DNA of 64,000 bases from Pusillimonas noertemannii (lineage in GTDB: Bacteria > Pseudomonadota > Gammaproteobacteria > Burkholderiales > Burkholderiaceae_B): assembly GCF_003096595.1 (NCBI RefSeq), contig NZ_QEKO01000001.1, forward strand, positions 310,001 through 374,000, read 5' to 3'. The stretch's first letter is position 1; every line of letters begins with the position of its first letter. The notes under the pieces were generated by a model. It saw only the letters and a list, made by a program, of their open reading frames with translations. It had not been told where the DNA came from and made no database searches. Shown here in pieces: positions 44,396-51,890 of the stretch. The position numbers were made by a program, and so were the translations under genes.

Positions 44396-45478
44396 ATGAT
44401 TTTTGACATAGCGAACAGGCTTGGCGCGGTGGCCGTGGCGGCGGGCTGCATTCTGGGGCCGGCCGTGGCGCAGGCTCAGGCGGCCAACGAGGCGGCCGGG
44501 CAGAAGAGCGAGGCGGCGGCACAGCAGGCCGAGCAAGCTGCAGAAACGCAAGCGCCGCAAGCGCCGCAAGCGGCCGCACCGAACGCTGAATCTTCCGGCG
44601 TGGCCGATGACAAGGCCGCGGGGCAGGGCGAAACGGCAGCAGGTTCCAACGCATCGCAATCGGGCACACAGAATGATGCGGCCAGTGCCGGCGATGCGTC
44701 AGCAAAGGCCGCGGCGCCGGCTTCTGTTGCGGCCGAAGGCGCCAACGCCGGCGAAGGCGCTGCAGCGCAGGGCGGCGAGGCGGCGGAAGCCCCGGCGCAG
44801 CTTTCCCGCGAAGAAATCGCGGTGCGCGTGAAAGCGGCGTTCGAGAAGGAGTTCCCCGGCATTTCGCTCGACAGCGTCAAGCCGACGCGCTTTGCCGATA
44901 TCTACGAACTGCGCATCGGTTCCGACTTGCTCTATACGAATGCAGGAGTCGAGTACGTGCTGCAAGGCTCGCTGATCGATGCGCGCAACAAAGAAGACCT
45001 GACGGCAAAAAGCCTGGACGAACTGACGAGGGTGGCCTTTGATTCGCTGCCGCTCGAGTCGGCCATCAAGCAGGTAAAGGGCGATGGCTCGCGCAAGATG
45101 GTGGTGTTCGAGGACCCGAACTGCGGCTATTGCAAGCGGCTGCACCAGACGCTCGAGGGCATGGACAACTTCACGGTGTATACGCTGCTGTTTCCCATCC
45201 TCTCGCCTGATTCGACGGTAAAGGCGCGCAACATCTGGTGCGCGGGCGACCGTGCGCAGGCATGGCGCAATGTCATGCTGAAGAATCAGGCGCCGCCGAA
45301 TGCGCAGTGCGAGACGCCCATCGAGGCGAACCTTGCCCTGGGCCGCAAGCTGCTGGTGCGGGGCACGCCGGCGATCATCTTCGAGGACGGCAGCCGGGTG
45401 AACGGCGCCTTGCCGAAGGACGCGCTCGAGGCGCGGCTGGATGCCGCGACGGTAGCGGCGGCGGCTGTGAAGGGGTGA
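44396..45478 (+). CDS. dsbC: DsbC-type disulfide isomerase with a long low-complexity linker
   Basis: This is a periplasmic protein of 360 residues, about 120 longer than usual. After the signal peptide (AVAVAAGCILGPAVAQAQAA) comes a stretch of about 105 residues made almost only of Ala, Glu, Gln, Gly and Ser. The normal DsbC dimerisation region (FEKEFPGISLDSVKPTRFAD) and a thioredoxin fold with active site CGYC and cis-Pro RGTPAI follow. The linker may extend the isomerase from a membrane-retained signal or be disordered. The reading frame is clean through it. Confidence 0.88.
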   Translation: MIFDIANRLGAVAVAAGCILGPAVAQAQAANEAAGQKSEAAAQQAEQAAETQAPQAPQAAAPNAESSGVADDKAAGQGETAAGSNASQSGTQNDAASAGDASAKAAAPASVAAEGANAGEGAAAQGGEAAEAPAQLSREEIAVRVKAAFEKEFPGISLDSVKPTRFADIYELRIGSDLLYTNAGVEYVLQGSLIDARNKEDLTAKSLDELTRVAFDSLPLESAIKQVKGDGSRKMVVFEDPNCGYCKRLHQTLEGMDNFTVYTLLFPILSPDSTVKARNIWCAGDRAQAWRNVMLKNQAPPNAQCETPIEANLALGRKLLVRGTPAIIFEDGSRVNGALPKDALEARLDAATVAAAAVKG

Positions 45479-45538
45479 AGTTGCTTCTTGCGATGAGGTG
45501 ACGCTGCTTTTGATATCTTCCAATGCTCTTCAACGCAA

Positions 45539-45755
45539 GCCGCCGGAGGCGGGGTCTCTTTCGGCGGGCGTCGGAGGGCGCCGCGGGCTACCGAAGGCAG
45601 CGTGGGGGCAGTCGGCGAAAGCTGTCTGAGCTCCGAAGCGCGCAGCGCTGAGGGCGAGTTCTTTCGCCGCCCACGCGTACGAGGTAGACGCGGGTAGTCC
45701 GGCAAAGCCGGACCGCCCGACCGCCCGCCGAAAGAGACCCCGCCTCCGGCGGCGC
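45539..45755. repeat. Structured intergenic element A (nested stems)
   Basis: The outer stem pairs 45539-45570 perfectly with 45724-45755 (32 bp). Inside is an inner stem, CGTGGG plus CGGCGAAAG (45601-45621) with CTTTCGCCG plus CCCACG (45663-45677), capped by AGCGC-GCA-GCGCT (45637-45649). A side hairpin GTCCGGC-AAA-GCCGGAC sits at 45699-45715. The interior is nearly identical to element B, while the outer arms differ in a compensating way. It lies between converging dsbC and tetR. Confidence 0.85.
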
Positions 45756-45794
45756 TCAAGAACTCAAATAGCCAGACAACAAAAAAAAGCCAGC

Positions 45795-46487
45795 CTAGTC
45801 TTTCGCCCGACCCGCTTTGGTGCCCGCGCCCTTGAGCGGGAACTGCTCATCGATGATCTTGACCCATTCCTTCAGCAGCGTCTGATAATACGCATCGTCG
45901 TGCTGCCAGATGCGGTTCACTGCCATGCCGCGCGTCATGTTCAGCGTAAGGTTCAGAATGGTGCGCGCCTGCTTGGGCGTATAGCCCGCCTTCTTGAACA
46001 CCTCGAGCCACAGCGCATTGGTCGTCTGGCGGTAGTATTCCATCACGGGCTTGATGCGGTTCATCAGCTCTTCGTCGGTGCGCGCCACCATGATGACTTC
46101 CATCGCCGCCAGATAGGGCCAGTCGAAATACACACTGAGACTGTCCGAGATAAACCCCTCGATCGGCTTCTTTACCGCCTCGGCCGTGCGGGCGATGCGC
46201 TGGCCGCGCACAATGCATTCGTCGTAGACGGCGCTGGTGGCGGCCACCACCAGTTCGGCCTTGTTGGCGTAGTGGTGCATCAGCGCCCCATTGGACAGGC
46301 CCGCGGTGCTGGCTACTTCTTTCGTGGTCAGGCCGTTGTAGCCGCGGCGCATCAATACATCGATGGTGGCGCTTAGCAGGCGCTCTTTGGCGTCGCGGCT
46401 GCGATCTTCTTGCGAGCGTCTTGGCGCTCGCTTGGCGGGAGCCCGCGCCGCCGGGACCCCGGCGGCGGGTGCGTTGGAAAGAGTCAT
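45795..46487 (-). CDS. TetR family transcriptional regulator
   Basis: This is a 230-residue repressor. The helix-turn-helix is LLSATIDVLMRRGYNGLTTK followed by EVASTAGLSNGALMHHYANK, after an Ala/Arg-rich tail. The C-terminal ligand domain is of the type often found beside aromatic oxygenases. It is divergent from the VanA-like oxygenase, which it probably represses; an inverted repeat in between (46621-46642) may be its operator. Confidence 0.88.
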   Translation of the reverse strand: MTLSNAPAAGVPAARAPAKRAPRRSQEDRSRDAKERLLSATIDVLMRRGYNGLTTKEVASTAGLSNGALMHHYANKAELVVAATSAVYDECIVRGQRIARTAEAVKKPIEGFISDSLSVYFDWPYLAAMEVIMVARTDEELMNRIKPVMEYYRQTTNALWLEVFKKAGYTPKQARTILNLTLNMTRGMAVNRIWQHDDAYYQTLLKEWVKIIDEQFPLKGAGTKAGRAKD

Positions 46488-46620
46488 GGCGTTTATAGGG
46501 ATGTTCTTTTGTGTACATCAGGGCCGATGCAAAGGCCCCGAGGCCGTGAGGGCGACCCTTGGCGCGGTCGCCCCATTATATCTTCGATATCCGTATTTAC
46601 CCGGATTCTGGCACATAAAA

Positions 46621-46642
46621 ACAAACCGCGCACTCTGTTTGT
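46621..46642. promoter_or_regulatory. Candidate TetR operator
   Basis: ACAAAC and GTTTGT form an inverted repeat with a 10-base centre in the divergent region between tetR and the oxygenase, 57 bp upstream of the oxygenase start. The size is suited to a TetR dimer. Confidence 0.35.
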
Positions 46643-46699
46643 GATAAATTTCACCCAACGAGATTCATAAAGCACCGACCTCATTTGAAGGAGACAGTC

Positions 46700-47791
46700 A
46701 TGGCCTTTGTCAAGAACGCCTGGTACGTTGCCTGTTGGACCGACGACGTCAAGCAAGGCGAAATGTTCCATCGCCAGCTGCTGGGCGAACCGGTGGTTTT
46801 CTACCGCAAGTCGGATGGCGAGCTGGTGGCCCTGCAAGACCGTTGCCCGCACCGCTTCATCCCGCTGCATCTGGGCAAGATCGTGAACGACGCGGTCGAG
46901 TGCGCCTACCACGGCCTGCAATTCGACTGCAGCGGCAAGTGCGTGAAGAACCCGCACGGCGAGGGCAAGATACCCGCCGCGGCCAAGGTGCGCAGCTACC
47001 CCGCCTACGACAAGCACACCATGGTGTGGATCTGGATGGGCGACGAGCCCGCCGACCCGGCCACCATTCCCGACTACAGTGTTCTGGACGCCGAAGCGGG
47101 CTACAAGACCAGCGGGGGCTACCTGCACATGGAGGCCGCCTACGAGCTGATGGGCGAGAACCTGCTCGACCTCAGCCACATTACTTATCTGCACGACGGC
47201 TACCTGGGCAGCCCCGAACAGGTGGGCGCGGACCAGACGCTGGAGCAGGACGGCGATTGCATCCAGTGCAACCGCTGGATGCCCAATGTGTCGGTGCCCG
47301 GCATCTTCGACATGATCTACCGCCAGGACGGCAAGCCGGTGGACATGTGGACGAACATGCGCTGGATTCCACCCAGCTGCTTCCTGCTGGATTCGGGCGT
47401 GCACGAGCCGGGCGGCCAGCGCGCCGACCACGGCTGGTATTACGGTATCCACATCCTTACGCCCGAAACCGAACGCAGCACGCACTATCACTTTGCGGCG
47501 GCCATGCCCTCGGGCACGAATCTGTCGCCGGAAGACGACGCGAAGTTCCGCAAGATGCGGCGCCATGCGTTCGAAGTGCAGGACAAGCCCATTATCGACG
47601 CGCAGCAGCAGGCGATTGGCGATGCCGATTTCTGGGATCTCGGCCCCGTGCTGCTTACGGTGGACGCGGGCCCGGTGCGCATGCGCCGCACGCTAGAGCG
47701 TATGGTCGGCGAAGAGCAGAAGCGCAAGGCCGCCAAGGCGGCTCCGCAAAAGAGCCATGCCGATGAGCGCGAGCCGGCGGCGGCAGGCTAG
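46700..47791 (+). CDS. Rieske non-heme iron oxygenase, VanA/aromatic O-demethylase-like
   Basis: This is a 363-residue single-component alpha subunit. The Rieske cluster ligands are in CPHRFIPLHLGK and CAYHGLQFDCSG, and the mononuclear iron site in ENLLDLSHITYLHDGYLG. Layout and length match vanillate demethylase and related phenoxy/methoxy-aromatic oxygenases. No reductase gene (VanB type) is next to it; it may borrow the one at 50836. A basic Ala/Lys tail ends the protein. GAAGGAGACAG precedes the ATG. A binding protein gene follows. Confidence 0.85.
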   Translation: MAFVKNAWYVACWTDDVKQGEMFHRQLLGEPVVFYRKSDGELVALQDRCPHRFIPLHLGKIVNDAVECAYHGLQFDCSGKCVKNPHGEGKIPAAAKVRSYPAYDKHTMVWIWMGDEPADPATIPDYSVLDAEAGYKTSGGYLHMEAAYELMGENLLDLSHITYLHDGYLGSPEQVGADQTLEQDGDCIQCNRWMPNVSVPGIFDMIYRQDGKPVDMWTNMRWIPPSCFLLDSGVHEPGGQRADHGWYYGIHILTPETERSTHYHFAAAMPSGTNLSPEDDAKFRKMRRHAFEVQDKPIIDAQQQAIGDADFWDLGPVLLTVDAGPVRMRRTLERMVGEEQKRKAAKAAPQKSHADEREPAAAG

Positions 47792-47836
47792 GCAGAAAAG
47801 TTGCATCAATAAACACACACTATCCAGGAGACAAAT

Positions 47837-49009
47837 GTGAAAGACGCTTTACGTAGTGCGTTGGCGGCCTCTGCCCTGACGCTGGCCTTCTGTTCACCCT
47901 CGATGGCGCAAGAACCGATCAAGATCGGTTTTGTGGGCACGCTTTCGGGCCCCACGGCGGCGGTGGGCCAGGAGCAGCTGGACGGGTTCAAGCTGTTCCT
48001 GGACGCGAACGGCGGCAAGCTGGGCGGGGTACCCATCGAGCTGCTGCAGGAAGACAGCCAGATGAAGCCCGACACGGCCCGCCAGGTGGTGCGCAGCCTG
48101 GTCGAGCGGGAAAAGGTACCCATCATCACGGGGGTTTCGTTCTCGAACGAGATGCTGGCCATTCATAAATACATCACCGATAAAGAGGTGTTTCTGGTGG
48201 GCTCGAACGCCGGCCCGTCGCAGATCGCCGGCAAGCAGTGCTCGCCCTATCAGTTCATTACGTCGTGGCAGGGCGACCAGGCCGCCGAGGCGGTGGGCCA
48301 ATATGCGCAAGAGAAGGGGCTGAAGAATATTGTGGTGCTGGCGCCCAATTACCAGGCGGGCAAAGATATCGTGCAGGGCTTCAAGCGCTATTACAAAGAG
48401 CCCCTGGCCGACGAGATCTACACGGCGCTGACGCAACTGGATTTTTCGGCCGAGATCTCGCAGGTGGTGGCGGCCCAGCCCGATGCGGTGTTTGCGTTCT
48501 TCCCGGGCGGCCTGGGCGTGGCGTTTGCGAAGCAGTATGCGCAGGCGGGCCTGATGGACAAGATTCCGCTGTTGTCCACTTTCGTGACGGATGCTTTGTC
48601 GCTGCCGGCCATCGGCGACAGCGCGCTGGGCATCATCAGCGGCGGTTTTTGGGCGCCCGATTTCGACAATGCGCAAAGCCGCAAGTTCGTGGAGGCTTTC
48701 GAGGCGAAGTACAAGCGCATTCCGTCCAATTATGCGGCGCAAAGCTATGATGCGGCGCTGTTGCTGGATTCGGCGATTGCCAAGGTGAATGGCAATGTGG
48801 AAGACAAGAAGGCGTTCATGGCGGCTTTGAAGGCAGCTGATTTCGACTCGGTGCGGGGCGATTTCAGTTTTGGAAACAATGGCTTTCCTGTGCAGGGGAT
48901 GCATGTGATGGAAGTGGTCAAGGATGCGCAGGGGCGCTTGAACCTGAAGACGATTGCTACGCCGTTCAAGAAGTACCAGGATGCGTATCACGAGCAGTGC
49001 GAGCTTTGA
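47837..49009 (+). CDS. ABC substrate-binding protein (GTG start)
   Basis: This is a 390-residue LivJ-type binding protein with a short signal peptide (SALAASALTLAFCSPSMAQE) and mature start IKIGFVGTLSGPTAAVGQEQ. The start is the GTG at 47837, placed six bases after AGGAG; the overlapping ATG at 47835 is in another frame and meets a stop at once. It follows the VanA-like oxygenase and probably imports its substrate through a Liv permease encoded nearby (54.1-57.5 kb). A close paralogue is at 61982. Confidence 0.87.
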   Translation: MKDALRSALAASALTLAFCSPSMAQEPIKIGFVGTLSGPTAAVGQEQLDGFKLFLDANGGKLGGVPIELLQEDSQMKPDTARQVVRSLVEREKVPIITGVSFSNEMLAIHKYITDKEVFLVGSNAGPSQIAGKQCSPYQFITSWQGDQAAEAVGQYAQEKGLKNIVVLAPNYQAGKDIVQGFKRYYKEPLADEIYTALTQLDFSAEISQVVAAQPDAVFAFFPGGLGVAFAKQYAQAGLMDKIPLLSTFVTDALSLPAIGDSALGIISGGFWAPDFDNAQSRKFVEAFEAKYKRIPSNYAAQSYDAALLLDSAIAKVNGNVEDKKAFMAALKAADFDSVRGDFSFGNNGFPVQGMHVMEVVKDAQGRLNLKTIATPFKKYQDAYHEQCEL

Positions 49010-49052
49010 TGGGGCCCGCTTGTAGAGTGGTTTTTAATCGAGTCCTTTAGCC

Positions 49053-49268
49053 GGTGAAGGGGCGGGGTGCACCTTATTGGGCCGGATCATGCGGTCCCGC
49101 TTCGCGGGACTTCCCGAATTTTCCTTATTCGATCGGGCGGCGGCAGAACTCAACCTCAGCGCTACGCGCTTCGGGATTCGAACAGGCTGTCGCCGAATGC
49201 CCCCGACCAAATAAGGAAAATTCGGCGCATGCTCGACGGCCCAATAAGGTGCACCCCGCCCCTTCACC
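49053..49268. repeat. Structured intergenic element E (inverted copy)
   Basis: The outer stem pairs 49053-49084 perfectly with 49237-49268 (32 bp). The inner stem pairs 49116-49129 with 49210-49223 (14 bp perfect). The side hairpin GTCCCGC-TTC-GCGGGAC is at 49094-49110 and the apical AGCGC-TAC-GCGCT at 49158-49170. Read on the minus strand, its interior lines up with elements A and B, including the side hairpin, so it is the same element in opposite orientation with replaced arms. Confidence 0.85.
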
Positions 49269-49312
49269 TAAGAATGGGGTTGATTGAGATATTCCAACGC
49301 TCTGTAACGCAA

Positions 49313-49528
49313 GCCGTCGGTGGTGGGGTTGCTTCCGGCGGGCGTCGGAGGGCGCCGCGGGCTACCGAAGGGAGCGTGGGGGCAGTCGGCGAAAGCATGT
49401 CTGAGCTCCGAAGCGCGTAGCGCTGAGGGCGAGTTCTTTCGCCGCCCACGCGTACGAGGTAGACGCGGGAAGTCCGGCGAAGCCGGACCGCCCGACCGCC
49501 CGCCGGAAGCAGCCCCACCACCGACGGC
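49313..49528. repeat. Structured intergenic element B (nested stems)
   Basis: The outer stem pairs 49313-49344 with 49497-49528: 31 of 32 Watson-Crick, the last a G-T wobble. The inner stem (49375-49395 with 49436-49450) and side hairpin GTCCGGC-GAA-GCCGGAC (49472-49488) are as in element A. Relative to A, six positions of the left arm have changed, and each is matched by a change in the right arm that keeps the pair. It is 44 bp from element E, between converging genes. Confidence 0.85.
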
Positions 49529-49572
49529 GCTTAAGAACCCCAAGCAGCAGCTTGCAAACTTAAACACAAAGC

Positions 49573-50499
49573 CTAAGCCCCGCGTTCGGGCACATTCAAC
49601 GACGTGGAAAACAGCTCGAAAATCAGCTGGCGCAGCCACTGGTTGCCCGGTTCTTTGTGGAACTTGGCGTGCCAGAACAGGTTGATGCCGATCTGGGGCA
49701 GTTCCACCGGGTGATCCACATAGCGCAGCCCGAAGGGCTCGGCGCAGCGGCGGGCGTAGCGTTCGGGCACCGTTGCGATCATCTCGGTCGAGGCCAGGAT
49801 GTGCCCGATGGCCACGAAGTGCGGCACCAGCAGGCGCACGCGGCGGGTTTCCTCGGCGCTTTCTATGATCTCGTCCATCTTGGCGTGGCCCGTGCCGGCG
49901 GAAACCACCACCACGTGGTCGGCCTCGTAGAACTCGCGGCGCGTCACCCGGCGCTTGTCGAGCGCGTGGCCGCGGCGGAACAGACATACATAGCGCTGCA
50001 TGAACAGCCGCTGCTGGAAGAAATTGGTCTTGAGCCCCGGCAGCAAGCCGATGGCCAGGTCGACGTGGCCGGCCTCCATGTCGTCGCGCAGCCTGTCGGC
50101 GTTGCGCACGGTACTGACGGTGACGCCTGGGGCCAGCTCTTCCAGGCGGTCCATCAGGGGCGGAAGCAGTTCGATCTCGCCCAGGTCGGTCATGGCCAGG
50201 GTGAAGCGGCGGTCGCTGGTGGCGGGGTCGAAGACGGTCTGGTGAGACAGTGTGCTTTGTATGGTGCTAAGGGCGTAGGCAATGGGCTCGGCCAGTTGCA
50301 GGGCGTAGGGCGTGGGCTCCATGCCGCGCGTGGTGCGCAGGAAGAGTTCGTCGTTCAGCAGCACGCGCAGGCGCTTCAGGGCGTTGCTAACCGCGGGCTG
50401 GGTCAGGCCCAGCTTGTCGGCGGCGGCCGAAACGCTGCGCTCCATGAGCAGGCGGTTGAAGACGACGAGCAGGTTGAGATCGATGTCCTTGAGGTCCAT
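49573..50499 (-). CDS. LysR family regulator, NahR/NagR-like
   Basis: This is a 308-residue activator closely resembling NahR and NagR of salicylate and naphthalene catabolism: MDLKDIDLNLLVVFNRLLME, GLTQPAVSNALKRLR, RGMEPTPYALQLAEP and FTLAMTDLGEIELLP, and late INLFWHAKFHKEPGNQWLRQ. It is divergent from the ferredoxin reductase gene of a salicylate 5-hydroxylase-type system. Expected behaviour is to activate that operon with salicylate or a similar inducer. The LysR-type dyad at 50570-50584 is the likely binding site. Confidence 0.88.
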   Translation of the reverse strand: MDLKDIDLNLLVVFNRLLMERSVSAAADKLGLTQPAVSNALKRLRVLLNDELFLRTTRGMEPTPYALQLAEPIAYALSTIQSTLSHQTVFDPATSDRRFTLAMTDLGEIELLPPLMDRLEELAPGVTVSTVRNADRLRDDMEAGHVDLAIGLLPGLKTNFFQQRLFMQRYVCLFRRGHALDKRRVTRREFYEADHVVVVSAGTGHAKMDEIIESAEETRRVRLLVPHFVAIGHILASTEMIATVPERYARRCAEPFGLRYVDHPVELPQIGINLFWHAKFHKEPGNQWLRQLIFELFSTSLNVPERGA

Positions 50500-50569
50500 G
50501 GCGGTCTGAGCGTGGAACAGTTAGGTTCGTAAAGCGAAGAAGGGCGGGTTACCCGGAACATGGAATGTT

Positions 50570-50584
50570 ATTCATGCTGTGAAT
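50570..50584. promoter_or_regulatory. LysR (NahR/NagR-type) binding dyad
   Basis: ATTCATGCTGTGAAT is a perfect ATTCA-N5-TGAAT dyad with the T-N11-A form of LysR boxes. It begins like the known NahR/NagR box ATTCACGCT. It lies in the AT-rich divergent region 71 bp upstream of the LysR start and about 250 bp before the reductase gene. Confidence 0.6.
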
Positions 50585-50835
50585 TCAATCCATTCACCAT
50601 ATTCTATATATTTATTGGATTGAGCTACTTATACTGTTTGCAACAGCGCCACAAGCGCTTTGCCGCAAACACCCTTCGCGGCACTCTCAGCCAAAAGCAT
50701 CCAGGCAGACTTCGCGGGCGCCACAGCGCCATTTACAAAAATCGCGAAGATGCACAGAGACAAAGAACTCAAAAGATATAACGCGCCAAGCCGCCGGCCA
50801 CGCTGCCGCCCGGGCGCGACAACACGGGTTTATCG

Positions 50836-51825
50836 ATGGAACTGCTAGTACAACCACTGGACCAGGCGCTGCCGTTCGAGTCGGGCGCCAATCTGCTGCA
50901 GGCGCTGCGCGACCATAACGTGCCGGTGTCGTACAGCTGCATGGCGGGCCGCTGCGGCACCTGTCGCTGCAAGGTGATAGCGGGCCAGGTGCTGGAGTCG
51001 GGCCGCGAGATGAAGCTTACGGGCCTGAACGACGGGCATTACGTGCTGGCCTGCATGAGCGTGCTGACCGAGAGCTGTACCATCGAGATCCCTGAACCGG
51101 ACGAGGTGGTTACCCACCCGGCCAAGATTCTCAAGGCCAAGGTGGTTGCCATTGAAGACCTGGCGCACGATATCAAGGGCATACGGCTCAAGGCCTCGAA
51201 GCCGCTGGAGTTTTCGCCGGGCCAGTATGCCACCCTGCAGTTCACCCCCGAGCACATCCGTCCTTATTCCATGGCGGGCCTGGCCGACGACGACACGCTG
51301 GAGTTCCACGTGCGCGTGGTGCCCGACGGCCGGGTCAGCGGCTACGTGGCCAACCAGTTGAAGGTGGGCGACGCGGTGCGCGTCAGCGGCCCGCTGGGCA
51401 CGGCGTACCTGCGCGTAAAGCACCAGGGCCCCATTCTTTGCGTGGCGGGCGGAACCGGCCTGGCGCCGGTGCTGTCCATTGTGCGCGGCGCCCTGGCGCG
51501 CGGCATGCGCAACCCCATCCATGTCTATTTCGGCGCCCGCTCGCCCGTCGACGTGTACAAGGCCGAGGTGCTTGAGCAACTGGCCCGCCAGCACGACAAT
51601 CTGACTGTGCACATTGTCTTGTCCGCAGGCGGCGAGGCGGGCCCGGCCTGGCGCCAGGGCCTGGTGACCGAAGCGGTCGAGCAAGACTGGCCCCGGCTTG
51701 ACGGGTTTCGCGCCTATGTGTGCGGCGCGCCGCCCATGGTCGAGGCTGCCACGTTGATGTTCACGCGCAAGGGGCTGGGCATCGAACACATTTATGCCGA
51801 CGCGTTCTACGCGAGCGGCGATTGA
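50836..51825 (+). CDS. nagAa: Oxygenase reductase component (2Fe-2S, FAD, NAD), NagAa-like
   Basis: This is a 329-residue electron-transfer flavoprotein. The N-terminal plant-type ferredoxin has [14 protein letters not shown] with a last cysteine in LACMSV. The FAD-binding RPYSMAG and the NAD-binding [13 protein letters not shown] follow. It passes electrons from NADH to the Rieske ferredoxin and oxygenase. It heads the set reductase, large subunit, small subunit, ferredoxin, the order known for nagAa-nagG-nagH-nagAb in salicylate 5-hydroxylase. The ribosome binding site is weak. Confidence 0.87.
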   Translation: MELLVQPLDQALPFESGANLLQALRDHNVPVSYSCMAGRCGTCRCKVIAGQVLESGREMKLTGLNDGHYVLACMSVLTESCTIEIPEPDEVVTHPAKILKAKVVAIEDLAHDIKGIRLKASKPLEFSPGQYATLQFTPEHIRPYSMAGLADDDTLEFHVRVVPDGRVSGYVANQLKVGDAVRVSGPLGTAYLRVKHQGPILCVAGGTGLAPVLSIVRGALARGMRNPIHVYFGARSPVDVYKAEVLEQLARQHDNLTVHIVLSAGGEAGPAWRQGLVTEAVEQDWPRLDGFRAYVCGAPPMVEAATLMFTRKGLGIEHIYADAFYASGD

Positions 51826-51890
51826 TTCACCGGGTGTCTGCGCCCGGCATGCCAGGCGCGGCCCCATTGGTTTCTGCAAAGGAGACTTTC

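Noticed and set aside
49158-49200. GGATTCGAAC-like piece in element E that resembles a tRNA T-loop
   Set aside because: No acceptor, D or anticodon arm can be built around it; the pairing belongs to the element's own inner stem.
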